Below, one piece after another: positions 16,582-24,686 of a DNA stretch of 60,730 bases. The DNA lies in assembly GCA_000817105.1 (NCBI GenBank), contig JUEP01000013.1:1-60730 (forward strand), read 5' to 3'. How positions within the stretch are numbered: position 1 is the first letter of the stretch; the number at the start of each line of letters is the position of its first letter. A program made the position numbers and the translations under genes. The stretch comes from a marine actinobacterium MedAcidi-G3. GTDB lineage: Bacteria > Actinomycetota > Acidimicrobiia > Acidimicrobiales > Poriferisodalaceae. A model generated the notes under the pieces. That model was not told the DNA's origin. It made no database searches and saw only the letters and a program-made list of their open reading frames with translations.

Positions 16582-17187
16582 GTGCAAAGAATCGTCGCGT
16601 TAGACATGGAAGGGGTCGTAACCCCTGAGATTTGGATTGCTGTTGCTGAACGCACCGGATTATCGGAGCTTAAGCTCACCACTCGAGATGAGCCCGATTA
16701 CCAGAAACTCATGAATTACCGAATCAAGGTTCTTTCCGAAAATGGAATTGGCCTGACCCTTATCCGGGAGGTGATAGCAAGTCTGCGCCCATTGGAGGGG
16801 GCAAGAAATTTTTTGGAACACTTACGGCAGCGATACCAAGTAGTGATTTTGTCCGATACCTTCGAGCAGTTTGCTGGACATTTGATGAAAGAGCTTTCGT
16901 ATCCGCACTTGCTCTGCCACAACCTGACCATAGAGATGGACAGCGTCGTTGAGTTTGTGCCTCGTATCGACGATGCGAAAAAGAAAGCTGTCCAGAGTTA
17001 TCAGGGACTTGGCTATCACGTGACGGCTATTGGTGACTCCTACAACGACCTTGGAATGTTGCAACAAGCTGATGCGGGTTGCCTTTTCAGGGCGGCAACG
17101 GGTCTTCCTGAGAAATATCCCATGCTTGGTTGCCTTGACGCCTACCATGACCTTGGGAACTGGATCGACGCAGCGGTTAACGCGTAA
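16582..17187 (+). CDS. thrH: ThrH-like HAD phosphatase (phosphoserine phosphatase / homoserine phosphotransferase)
   Basis: This 201-residue HAD-family protein closely follows the Pseudomonas ThrH pattern: ALDMEGVVTPEIWI at the N-terminus (Asp8 nucleophile, Glu10 replacing the second Asp), TTRDEPDY, LRPLEGA, VVILSDTFEQF and the closing AIGDSYNDLGML. ThrH dephosphorylates phosphoserine and can transfer the phosphate to homoserine. The start is set at GTG 16582, which gives MQRIVALDMEG and matches ThrH length; ATG 16564 would add six residues. No strong ribosome site is visible for either. It is divergent from the desaturase and leads into a VOC protein 16 bases downstream, a pairing with no obvious pathway logic. 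Confidence 0.88.
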   Translation: MQRIVALDMEGVVTPEIWIAVAERTGLSELKLTTRDEPDYQKLMNYRIKVLSENGIGLTLIREVIASLRPLEGARNFLEHLRQRYQVVILSDTFEQFAGHLMKELSYPHLLCHNLTIEMDSVVEFVPRIDDAKKKAVQSYQGLGYHVTAIGDSYNDLGMLQQADAGCLFRAATGLPEKYPMLGCLDAYHDLGNWIDAAVNA

Positions 17188-17203
17188 GGCTGGAGGACTA
17201 ACT

Positions 17204-17719
17204 ATGAGCGCACCAGCGAAACTGGCACATTTCGTCTTGCGTACTAGCGACATCGATCGTTTGGCATCGTGGTATTGCAGGGTGTTGGAAGCAAAGGTCG
17301 TGCACCGCAACAAGTTCATTGCGTTCGCTACTTTTGATGATGAGCATCATCGAGTGGCTTTCTTGGATCGAGGGTTTGATAAAAATCCTGACCCCGAGAG
17401 CAACGGAGTAGACCACATCGCTTTTACCTATGAGTCGTTAGGAGACCTATTGTCTACCTATGTTCGGTTGCGACAGGAAGAGATCCTTCCGGAGCGGACT
17501 ATAAATCACGGTATGACGACGTCTATGTATTACGTGGACCCAGATGGAAATCGCATCGAGCTGCAAGTAGAAAATTTTAAGGATCCGCAGCAAGGTTTGG
17601 ATTTTATGAACGGACCAGTATTTGAAGAAAACCCGATTGGTGTTTTATTCGACGCAGACGAGATGGCCGAGCTTTACGCTTCGGGTGTGCCGGAAGAGCA
17701 ACTCTTGCAGCAGGGATAA
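17204..17719 (+). CDS. VOC-family protein, extradiol dioxygenase-like
   Basis: The 171-residue product is a single vicinal-oxygen-chelate module pair. The metal triad typical of extradiol dioxygenases and glyoxalases can be placed: His9 in LAHFVLRT, His71 in VDHIAF and Glu119 in NRIELQV. DPDGNRIEL is the usual C-terminal hairpin. It could cleave a catechol or act as an isomerase. ATG 17204 with a GGAGGA ribosome site 6 bases upstream fixes the start; the open frame further upstream overlaps the ThrH gene. The C-terminal 45 residues (PVFEENPIGVLFDADEM) are typical of catechol 2,3-dioxygenase-like actinobacterial members. Confidence 0.88.
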   Translation: MSAPAKLAHFVLRTSDIDRLASWYCRVLEAKVVHRNKFIAFATFDDEHHRVAFLDRGFDKNPDPESNGVDHIAFTYESLGDLLSTYVRLRQEEILPERTINHGMTTSMYYVDPDGNRIELQVENFKDPQQGLDFMNGPVFEENPIGVLFDADEMAELYASGVPEEQLLQQG

Positions 17720-17731
17720 ACCGCTGGGGGC

Positions 17732-18802
17732 CTAGCTAGTGGGCTTTGTGCTGATGAAGTAGTTGTTTCCAGGGTCGTGACGGATTCCCTCGACTTTTAT
17801 ATCCTTAAAACCAGCGTTATTTAAGTACTCAGTAGCTAATTGGTGGCCCCATGCTGCTCCCAATCCATCACCCCCGTAAGCGAGGGAAACGGTCATGCAG
17901 TGCATAGTTGAAATGGTGTACATGAACGGCGCCATCGGGTCTTCTAGGTTCTCTTCTAGGACGCTGGACGCTTTGGGTTCTACGCATAAGTAAGTGCCGC
18001 CAGGCCTCAACATGGCAAAAATTCCCGCCAAAGCGTCTTTGGGTTTTGCCTGATCATGTATGGCGTCGAATGTTGTAACAAGGTCGAAGCTGGGATCTTG
18101 ATTTAGAGCTGCAGCATCGGCCACTTGGTAGCTGACGTTATCTAAATCCTTGGCCGTATCGTTTGCTCGAGAAATGCCTTCGTTGGACATGTCGAAGCCA
18201 ACAAACCGACTATTGGGGAACTCTTGGCCAAGTAAATAGCTTGCTAACCCGCTTCCGCAGCCGACGTCTGCAACGTCTATTCCTGATTGCAACGCATCAG
18301 TCATATTAAGAAGCGGAACGACCTGTTCGATTAATCCACTTTTGAAACGACGCTCGCTGGAATCAGACATGAGAGCCTGAAAACGAGGGAATTTGTCGTA
18401 TGGTAGGCCTCCGCCGTTTTCGAAAACGCTAACGAGGTCATCTTCGACTTCAGCCAACATTCCAATTTGTTGCATTTGTACCGTCAAGTTGCGCGGGCCC
18501 GCTCTGCGCGTAACAAGACCTGAATGTTCGTCGGGCAGCGAAAACATTTCGCTTTCAGGGTCATAATCGACAACCCCGCCACAAGCCATGGCGGAGAGCC
18601 ATTCGCGAACGTATCGTTCGTCGAGCCCCGCCTTCTCTGCTATTTCTTGCGAGCTTGCTGGTGGATTTCCGTCTAGTGAGTCAAATAGCCCAGTTTTGTG
18701 TCCGATGCTCATCATTAGTGAGAGAGCGCCGTCGTTAAGGATGCCTAGCATCCGCGATGTGAAAGCTCTTGCACGGTCTTTGTCGAAGGTGGTCTCTGAC
18801 AT
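17732..18802 (-). CDS. SAM-dependent methyltransferase with N-terminal winged helix
   Basis: The 356-residue product has an N-terminal helical/winged-helix domain (about 10-110; SSQEIAEKAGLDERYVREWLSA) and a class I methyltransferase domain with SAM motif VADVGCGSGLASYLL near residue 177, acidic residue FVGFDMS after strand 2 and LRPGGTYLCVEPKA later. The architecture matches the mycobacterial Rv1405c/Rv2258c group, whose substrates are unknown. ATG 18802 has AAAGAGG upstream. It is convergent with the VOC gene (12-base gap) and follows the MFS transporter on the same strand, so it might modify the compound that the transporter exports. Confidence 0.88.
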   Translation of the reverse strand: MSETTFDKDRARAFTSRMLGILNDGALSLMMSIGHKTGLFDSLDGNPPASSQEIAEKAGLDERYVREWLSAMACGGVVDYDPESEMFSLPDEHSGLVTRRAGPRNLTVQMQQIGMLAEVEDDLVSVFENGGGLPYDKFPRFQALMSDSSERRFKSGLIEQVVPLLNMTDALQSGIDVADVGCGSGLASYLLGQEFPNSRFVGFDMSNEGISRANDTAKDLDNVSYQVADAAALNQDPSFDLVTTFDAIHDQAKPKDALAGIFAMLRPGGTYLCVEPKASSVLEENLEDPMAPFMYTISTMHCMTVSLAYGGDGLGAAWGHQLATEYLNNAGFKDIKVEGIRHDPGNNYFISTKPTS

Positions 18803-18903
18803 TGGCGGAACCTCTTTTTCGGCTTAAACAGCCGCTGTGCCTCGCTGAAAATCTTATATCAAAATGAGACTGAGTCCTATTTGGAGTGCAGCGAACTTAC
18901 TAC

Positions 18904-20391
18904 CTAGTTGTTGCCAAGAGTCGAGTGTTTGGGGTAGGCGAACAGCATTAAGGGAGCCACTAATAGCATTAGCACGCCCAATAAGCACCACATCACGTCG
19001 TATCTCGCAACCGAATGGCTCCCATTTAAAATAGTTATCGCGGTCGCAGCACCCATGCCTCCTATTGCATATCTCAGGCTCTGATGAATTCCGTTCGCTG
19101 TAGCAGTCGCTTCAGGTGGTATGTCTCTGAGCGCAGCGCTGTTGAGCTGGCTCGCCAGGATCCCCATTCCGAATCCAAACATTAGAGATGCAGGAAAGAA
19201 GGCAAACAGGAAGTCTGGTTCTTCGCCCATAAAGAGGTAGAGCCAAAAGAATCCGACGGTGGCAACGACAGCAGCGAGTGCCATGATTCCTCGAAAGCCA
19301 TGTCGATCCGCCCAACGACCTCCGAAGACGGCGACGAACGCAGAGAGGACGGGAGATGGCGTGAAAGCCAGTCCAACTTGCGCTTTGCTGTATTGCCAGA
19401 CTTCAGTTAAGAAAAGCGGCCACAAGAACCAGCTTGTGAATGCTCCGACCATGGCAAAAGTTACTGCGATGTTGGAAACGGTAAATGACCGAATTCGAAA
19501 GAGTGCGGGGTCGAACAAAGGCTCAGAATGTCTGGATGATCGAAAAATGAATAAGGGGAGGAGTGTTGCGGCGAATCCGAAACATCCCAAGGTGTAAATC
19601 GAAAGCCACCCCCATGAACGCCCTTGCAGGGTGGCAAGCACCAAGAGGAATACAGTCCCGCTACCCATTAGGACACCGAGTAAGTCAAGAGGCTTGTCGG
19701 TCGATCTTTCAGTTGTTTCGCTTAGAAAGAGCTTGGCTCCTAAGAGCCCAAGGCCGATTATCGGAACTAAGACGAGGTATACCCAGCGCCAACTGCTCAA
19801 CTCCAAGACGAGTGCCGCGAACCCAGGTGATATACCTGACGCGACCATCCCTGCCGCTGCCCACAGGCCGATAACGCTGGCCTGTTTGCTTTGAGGAAAT
19901 TGCGGAAGCACTAGAGCTAGCGACGAGGGAACAGTCAACGCGCCAAACATTCCTTGAAGTGCTCGGGCAAGGACCAAGATGAGAGGGCTGGGTGCTAGCC
20001 CGGCCCCTAACGCTCCGACGAGAAGTCCTAGGAGTCCAATTCGAAATATGGTCAGTCTGCCGTAGCGGTCAGCCAATCTGCCGCCTGCCAGCATGGTCGT
20101 AGCGAACGCAAGGGAGTAACCAGCAATAATCCAGCCTGTCATGCTGTTGCTGACCCCTGGAAAGGACCGCACTATTTCAGGAAATGCGACGTTAGAAACC
20201 GTTACGTTCACTGTTCCTAGAACAAATGCTAGGGACCCTGTTGCCAAAGCAAGGTACGGTCGCCCTGAGGGCGCAGAATCTAGAGGGGCATTCTCTTCTG
20301 ATGACAGCACGGCGAATACGCTCGGTACGCGTTCAGTCGACTCGGATTGACCCACCGGCATCAGAGTACGCTGCCTCACACGTAAAGACAT
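18904..20391 (-). CDS. MFS transporter, DHA2-type drug/metabolite exporter
   Basis: The 495-residue membrane protein has about 14 predicted hydrophobic helices, the number seen in the DHA2 (QacA/EmrB) branch of the major facilitator superfamily. Motif A-like GGRLADRYGR follows helix 2 and a second copy GGRWADRHG follows the central region; GxxxGPxxGG-type motif C appears as GMVASGISPGFAAL. It would export small molecules by proton antiport. The ATG at 20391 lies only 7 bases from the divergent crotonase start codon, leaving no room for a promoter; ATG 20361 (MPVGQSESTERV) is a realistic internal start. A methyltransferase follows downstream. Confidence 0.9.
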   Translation of the reverse strand: MSLRVRQRTLMPVGQSESTERVPSVFAVLSSEENAPLDSAPSGRPYLALATGSLAFVLGTVNVTVSNVAFPEIVRSFPGVSNSMTGWIIAGYSLAFATTMLAGGRLADRYGRLTIFRIGLLGLLVGALGAGLAPSPLILVLARALQGMFGALTVPSSLALVLPQFPQSKQASVIGLWAAAGMVASGISPGFAALVLELSSWRWVYLVLVPIIGLGLLGAKLFLSETTERSTDKPLDLLGVLMGSGTVFLLVLATLQGRSWGWLSIYTLGCFGFAATLLPLFIFRSSRHSEPLFDPALFRIRSFTVSNIAVTFAMVGAFTSWFLWPLFLTEVWQYSKAQVGLAFTPSPVLSAFVAVFGGRWADRHGFRGIMALAAVVATVGFFWLYLFMGEEPDFLFAFFPASLMFGFGMGILASQLNSAALRDIPPEATATANGIHQSLRYAIGGMGAATAITILNGSHSVARYDVMWCLLGVLMLLVAPLMLFAYPKHSTLGNN

Positions 20392-20398
20392 TGTTGAA

Positions 20399-21169
20399 GT
20401 GAATGAGATGCAAATGGAATCTGGGCTAGTTCAAACTGAAATACACGATCATGTGTCGGTTATAAGTCTTCATCGGCGAGATAAAAAAAACGCCTTTGAT
20501 CTGGCGTTGACGAATGCGCTTAATGAAGCGCTAGATCGATTTGAGGAGGATCCTGACCAATGGGTCGCCGTGCTAACTGGTGGTCGTGACATGTTCTCCG
20601 CTGGTAGTGACCTTAAAGAAGGCAGCGGCAAAACTGATCGGGGTGGCGAATACGGAATTATTCGAAGAAAACGGATGAAGCCAATTGTTGCTGCCGCCGA
20701 GGGTCTAGCGCTGGGTGGGGGAATGGAAATTCTCTTCTGCTGTGATGTGATTGTTGCTTCGCGTGACCTCCGCCTGGGTCTGCCGGAGGTTAAGCGGGGC
20801 GTGTTGCCCACAAGTGGTGGTTTGTTTCGAGCACTTCGCTCATTACCTATGCACGTAGCAAAAGAAGTTGCTTTGACGGGGGAGGAGCTCTCGGCGGACC
20901 GCGCCTTCCAATATGGCCTGGTGAATCGCTTAGTAGAACCAGGACAAGCGCTGCCCGAGGCGCTTCTTGTGGCTCAACAGATCGCATCTAACTCACCGAC
21001 CTCTACTAGAAATGCGCTGCAAGCGATGGAGCGTATTCTCGCTGATGGGGATGACCTTGGTTGGGCGGCAACGGACTTTGCTCGGACGGAAGTGTTCGCG
21101 AGCGATGACCGTAAAGAAGGTATACGCGCATTTTTTGAACGCAGAAATCCCGAATGGACTGGGCGCTGA
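20399..21169 (+). CDS. Enoyl-CoA hydratase/isomerase (crotonase) family protein
   Basis: The 256-residue product is a crotonase-fold enzyme acting on acyl-CoA. The oxyanion-hole segments MFSAGSDLKEG and ALGGGMEILFCCD are present, and both catalytic glutamates of true hydratases can be matched (Glu in GGMEI and in LPEVKRG). It may hydrate an enoyl-CoA in a side pathway. Starts GTG 20399, ATG 20408 and ATG 20414 are all possible; the closeness of the divergent MFS gene favours one of the later ATGs or a shorter MFS gene. It overlaps the next gene by one base (TGATG). Confidence 0.88.
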   Translation: MNEMQMESGLVQTEIHDHVSVISLHRRDKKNAFDLALTNALNEALDRFEEDPDQWVAVLTGGRDMFSAGSDLKEGSGKTDRGGEYGIIRRKRMKPIVAAAEGLALGGGMEILFCCDVIVASRDLRLGLPEVKRGVLPTSGGLFRALRSLPMHVAKEVALTGEELSADRAFQYGLVNRLVEPGQALPEALLVAQQIASNSPTSTRNALQAMERILADGDDLGWAATDFARTEVFASDDRKEGIRAFFERRNPEWTGR

Positions 21170-21735
21170 TGAGACTGTCAATCCCCAAAGAAGAAGATCT
21201 TGATGGTCCTCAAAAGGCCCTGCGCGATGCTGTCTTAGGTAGCCGTAAGGGTTTGGGTTCCGAAGTTTGGGGGAGAGGGCCTTTCGGAGTGTGGCAGAAC
21301 GCTCCGAACGTTGGGCGCCCTGCCTTAGATTTGGGAGCTTCGGTAAGGTTCAACACTGAAATAGCGGCAGATGTTCGCGAAGTCGCCATTTGTACCGTTG
21401 GAGTTCATTACAAAGCCAATTTCGAATTCGCTGCACACAAAAAGATCGGAGTGGAAGCTGGGCTGAACGCAGAAGCCTTGGACCGGCTTGCGGTGGGCGA
21501 AGATCCACAGTGGACAGGAGAGCTCGAGCTGGCTCATCGTTATACAGCGACTCTTTTGGAGAAAAAGAGGGTCACCTCCGAATTACATGATGAACTTGTC
21601 TCGTCTTTCGGGACACATGGAGCTGTAGAAATTGTGACGACGATTGGTTACTACTGTCTTATTTGCTTGACTCTCAATGCGTTCGAAGTTCAAGTTCCGG
21701 ATGAAATGCAGGACCCTTGGCCAAGTGAGGCTTAG
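21169..21735 (+). CDS. Carboxymuconolactone decarboxylase (CMD) family protein
   Basis: The 188-residue all-helical product belongs to the CMD/AhpD-like family: REVAICTVGVHYKANFEFAAHKKIG is the diagnostic helix, followed by GLNAEALDRLAVGEDPQW and a final helix pair. The residue set is of the non-peroxidase type, lacking the CxxC pair of AhpD, so decarboxylase or unknown activity is more likely than alkylhydroperoxidase. The start at ATG 21169 overlaps the crotonase stop codon, showing translational coupling. It sits in a plus-strand run with a crotonase, an F420-linked reductase and an enolase-superfamily enzyme. Confidence 0.85.
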   Translation: MRLSIPKEEDLDGPQKALRDAVLGSRKGLGSEVWGRGPFGVWQNAPNVGRPALDLGASVRFNTEIAADVREVAICTVGVHYKANFEFAAHKKIGVEAGLNAEALDRLAVGEDPQWTGELELAHRYTATLLEKKRVTSELHDELVSSFGTHGAVEIVTTIGYYCLICLTLNAFEVQVPDEMQDPWPSEA

Positions 21736-21753
21736 TCGTTATAGGTTGTTCCC

Positions 21754-22197
21754 ATGACATTTGATGGAGAATACGGGCCGAGTACTTGGGAATGGGTCGC
21801 CGACCAGGCCGAAGAGTATGAGTCCTCGAACGGCCAAAGAGGCAATACTTTGCGGGACACAGGTCTACCTGTGATCATCATGACTACCGTCGGGCACAGC
21901 ACAGGTCTGGTGCGCAAAGTACCGCTGATGAAAGTTGAGCATGAGGGCCAGTATGCGATTGTGGCATCAAAGGGAGGTGCCGAAAATCATCCAGGTTGGT
22001 ACCACAACCTAATGGCTAACTCGACGGTGCTCATTCAAGATGGGCCAGAGCCGTTTGAAACTACTGTCCGTTTGTTGAGTGGCTCCGAACGCGAAGAGTG
22101 GTGGGAACGTTCCGTGGCAGCATTTGCTCCGTATGCCGAATATAAAGAAAGAGCCGACAGAGAGATTCCTCTGTTCATTACTGAGCCCCCGACCTGA
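21754..22197 (+). CDS. Deazaflavin (F420)-dependent nitroreductase family protein
   Basis: The 147-residue product matches the Ddn-type deazaflavin-dependent nitroreductase family of actinobacteria. Key blocks are LPVIIMTTVGHSTGLVRKVPLMKVEHEGQYAIVASKGG, then HPGWYHNLMANSTVLIQDG, with the usual C-terminal EEWWERSVAAFAPYAEYKERA. Such proteins bind reduced F420 and reduce quinones, nitro groups or enones. Its ATG follows the CMD gene by 18 bases, in the same direction, and an enolase-superfamily gene starts 17 bases later. This implies that the host makes F420. Confidence 0.9.
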   Translation: MTFDGEYGPSTWEWVADQAEEYESSNGQRGNTLRDTGLPVIIMTTVGHSTGLVRKVPLMKVEHEGQYAIVASKGGAENHPGWYHNLMANSTVLIQDGPEPFETTVRLLSGSEREEWWERSVAAFAPYAEYKERADREIPLFITEPPT

Positions 22198-22214
22198 CTG
22201 CGAACTGACGAGTA

Positions 22215-23450
22215 ATGCGCCTTGAACAGGTGCGCACCTATGTGACCGTGCCTCCGACAGGAATCGGCGGCTCATTTTGGGTGTTCGTGGAAGTGGATAC
22301 GGACAACGGAATCACCGGAGTCGGCGAATGTTACGGGGTTCCTGTGTCGGGCGACGTCGTCGCAACAATGGTCGACGATACCTTTGAGCGCTTCTGTCGA
22401 GGAGCGGACCCTCATCACCTAGAAACTTTGTTTCGCCGGGTCTACTCCGCAGGATTTACCCAAAGACCCGATGTGTCGATGATGGGGGTCTTTAGCGGCA
22501 TCGAAATGGCCGTCTGGGACATTCTTGGGAAGGCCCACAACGTTCCAGTGTGTGAACTTTTAGGGGGAAAATTTCACGATCGTTTGCGTACTTATTCGTA
22601 CCTATATCCCCCAAATTTCGACACTTTAGATAACACAAATGAGGGCAGGCCTGACGTCTACCACGATGGGGACGCGGCTGCCGAAAGCGCTATTCGCTTT
22701 CTTGAAATGGGTTTTACGGCGATTAAACAAGACCCTGTGGGCCCTTATTCTTTCCAAGGGGGCCGAGAGCTCTCACTGATGGAGCTCGCTCGCGCTGAAG
22801 ATTCGATCGGTAAGATTCGAGAGGCAGTAGGCGATCAAGCCGATATTTTGCTGGGCACGCATGGCCAAATGACCACTGCGTCGGCGATCCGCTTAGCTAG
22901 ACGTGTTGAGCGATACGACCCGCTTTGGTTTGAAGAGCCGTGTCCACCAGACCAAGTAGACGCTTTAAAGATTGTTGCTGGGGCCACCTCAATACCGGTA
23001 GCGGCAGGAGAACGGGTTACCACTAGACGAGAATTTTACGAGTTACTTAAGGCAGGAGTTCGAATCATCCAACCGAATGTAGGCAGAAGTGGCGGTCTTT
23101 GGGAAACTAAGAAGATCGCAGCGATTGCGGAGCTGTTTAACGCCCAGGTAGCTCCGCACATTTACTGTGGACCGGTTGCCCATGCTGCAGCTACGCATTT
23201 GGGGTTCACTCTTCCGAATTTTTTGATTCTTGAGACAATCCTTAGCGACTTTCACGACCAGGTCGCCCACAGCAGTTTGCGGTGGGAAAATGGGTGGATG
23301 ATGCCGCCGTCGCAACCAGGCCTTGGAATCGAACTTAACCACACCGCTCTTTCAGATAACCCCTATGAATCAGGTGGGCGACTTCACCTAGAAATGACTC
23401 AGGTGCCGGTTGATTCGAACAATAAGAAACTGGCTGACGAATTAGATTAG
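22215..23450 (+). CDS. Mandelate racemase/muconate lactonizing enzyme-type enolase superfamily protein
   Basis: The 411-residue product has the N-terminal capping domain (to about residue 125) and a C-terminal barrel of the enolase superfamily, closest in pattern to sugar-acid dehydratases. Metal-ligand candidates are Glu241 in WFEEP, Glu266 in AAGERV; the general base His315 in APHIY is kept. At the first ligand position, where DgoD has DFHG, this protein reads GTHG (214-217), and the usual Asp of QPD is Asn288 (QPNVG). I recall similar GTHGQ members, so it is probably a distinct subgroup rather than dead. Reaction is likely dehydration or cycloisomerisation of an acid sugar or related acid. 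It closes the plus-strand run. Confidence 0.88.
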   Translation: MRLEQVRTYVTVPPTGIGGSFWVFVEVDTDNGITGVGECYGVPVSGDVVATMVDDTFERFCRGADPHHLETLFRRVYSAGFTQRPDVSMMGVFSGIEMAVWDILGKAHNVPVCELLGGKFHDRLRTYSYLYPPNFDTLDNTNEGRPDVYHDGDAAAESAIRFLEMGFTAIKQDPVGPYSFQGGRELSLMELARAEDSIGKIREAVGDQADILLGTHGQMTTASAIRLARRVERYDPLWFEEPCPPDQVDALKIVAGATSIPVAAGERVTTRREFYELLKAGVRIIQPNVGRSGGLWETKKIAAIAELFNAQVAPHIYCGPVAHAAATHLGFTLPNFLILETILSDFHDQVAHSSLRWENGWMMPPSQPGLGIELNHTALSDNPYESGGRLHLEMTQVPVDSNNKKLADELD

Positions 23451-23531
23451 GAGCGACTGTTCGCTTGGGGGACGTTTTAGCGACCTTCAAGTCCTGGCAA
23501 ATAAGACTCAACGCCATTGGCTACAGAGGCT

Positions 23532-24686
23532 CTAGTGAGCGCTGTAGCTGCGTTTCGCGACTTCTTCGAGCATGACTTCGGTGGCACCTCCACCGATGGT
23601 TAGGATCCGGGCGTCGCGGTGCATTCGCTCGATCGGGGATTCGCGCATGTAACCGCTACCGCCATGAAACTGAAGGCAGTCGTACATCACCTCATTTACT
23701 ATCTCGCAACCCCAAGCTTTGGCACCTGACATTTCTTTTACGTTGTCGATTCCCTGTTCTTCGAGCCATGCGGCGTGGTACATGAGAGATCGAGCTGCGT
23801 CCACTTTCGCTTGATTCATAGCCATACGTTGACGGATCGCTCCAAGATCGAACAGCTTTCCCCCGAAAGCCTTTCGATCTTGAGCGTATGTATTAGTCAT
23901 GTCGATAGCTGCCTGTGCTGCCCCTACTCCCATGCCCACTAGCACCATGCGTTCGTTTTGGAAGTTTTGCATGGTCGCGTAGAAGCCCCTATGGGGTTCA
24001 CCTAGTAGCTGGCTATCGGGGACCCAAACATCGTCGAGCACTAGTTCTGCGGTATCGCTACACAACCATCCGTGTTTGTCGAGTTTCTTGGATACTGAGA
24101 ACCCGTCGGTTTCGGCGGGAACGAGAAACATCGAAATTCCGTACTTGTTATCGGGGTCTGTTCGTGCACCAAGAATTGTCATGTCGCCGTAGACAGCATT
24201 AGTAATAAAGGTTTTGGTCCCGTTGATTCGCCAACCGTCTCCATCTTTGACGGCTGAAGAGCGTATTCCGGCTACGTCAGATCCAGCGTCAGGTTCGGTT
24301 ACACCTATTGACAGAATTGTTTCACCAGACAAGATGCCTGGCATCCACTGGGAGAGTTGCTCATCGCTACCTGAATTCACTAAATGTGGTCCAGACATAT
24401 CGGTGTGGACTAATACTGTGACGTCAAAACCGGCGAAGGTAGAGCTGCCTAATGCCTCGGAGAAGGTCGCCGACGCGAGGGGTCCCATTCCAAGACCGCC
24501 GTGTCTTTCTGGGACACGGAGCCCTAGCATGCCGAGGGAACCCATCTGATGGAGCGTCTCTCGGGGTACCTTGCCTTCTTGTTCCCAAGTGTCGCCGTTA
24601 GGGGTCACTTCTTTTGAGACAAAGTCAACGGTCTGGTCGTAGATTTGTTGTAGCTCATCACTCATATAGGCATTGCGGTGCGTCAC
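23532..24686 (-). CDS. Acyl-CoA dehydrogenase, isovaleryl-CoA type
   Basis: The 384-residue flavoprotein removes two hydrogens from an acyl-CoA. At the C-terminal position where medium-chain enzymes have the catalytic Glu, this one has Gly in IGGGATEV. A Glu is instead available at residue 245 in NERMVLV, the position used by isovaleryl-CoA dehydrogenase. FAD/substrate motifs ITEPDAGSD-like (VTEPDAGSDVAG) and FHGGSGYMRE are complete. It overlaps the carboxylase alpha gene by 4 bases, so it is the last gene of the TetR-accD1-accA1 operon. In Mycobacterium tuberculosis the equivalent gene in the accD1-accA1 cluster is fadE19. A role in leucine breakdown fits well. Confidence 0.9.
   Translation of the reverse strand: MTHRNAYMSDELQQIYDQTVDFVSKEVTPNGDTWEQEGKVPRETLHQMGSLGMLGLRVPERHGGLGMGPLASATFSEALGSSTFAGFDVTVLVHTDMSGPHLVNSGSDEQLSQWMPGILSGETILSIGVTEPDAGSDVAGIRSSAVKDGDGWRINGTKTFITNAVYGDMTILGARTDPDNKYGISMFLVPAETDGFSVSKKLDKHGWLCSDTAELVLDDVWVPDSQLLGEPHRGFYATMQNFQNERMVLVGMGVGAAQAAIDMTNTYAQDRKAFGGKLFDLGAIRQRMAMNQAKVDAARSLMYHAAWLEEQGIDNVKEMSGAKAWGCEIVNEVMYDCLQFHGGSGYMRESPIERMHRDARILTIGGGATEVMLEEVAKRSYSAH

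Noticed and set aside
16512-16682. 57-codon N-terminal extension of the desaturase
   Set aside because: It overlaps the divergent ThrH-like gene and lacks family similarity; ATG 16511 gives a normal N-terminus.
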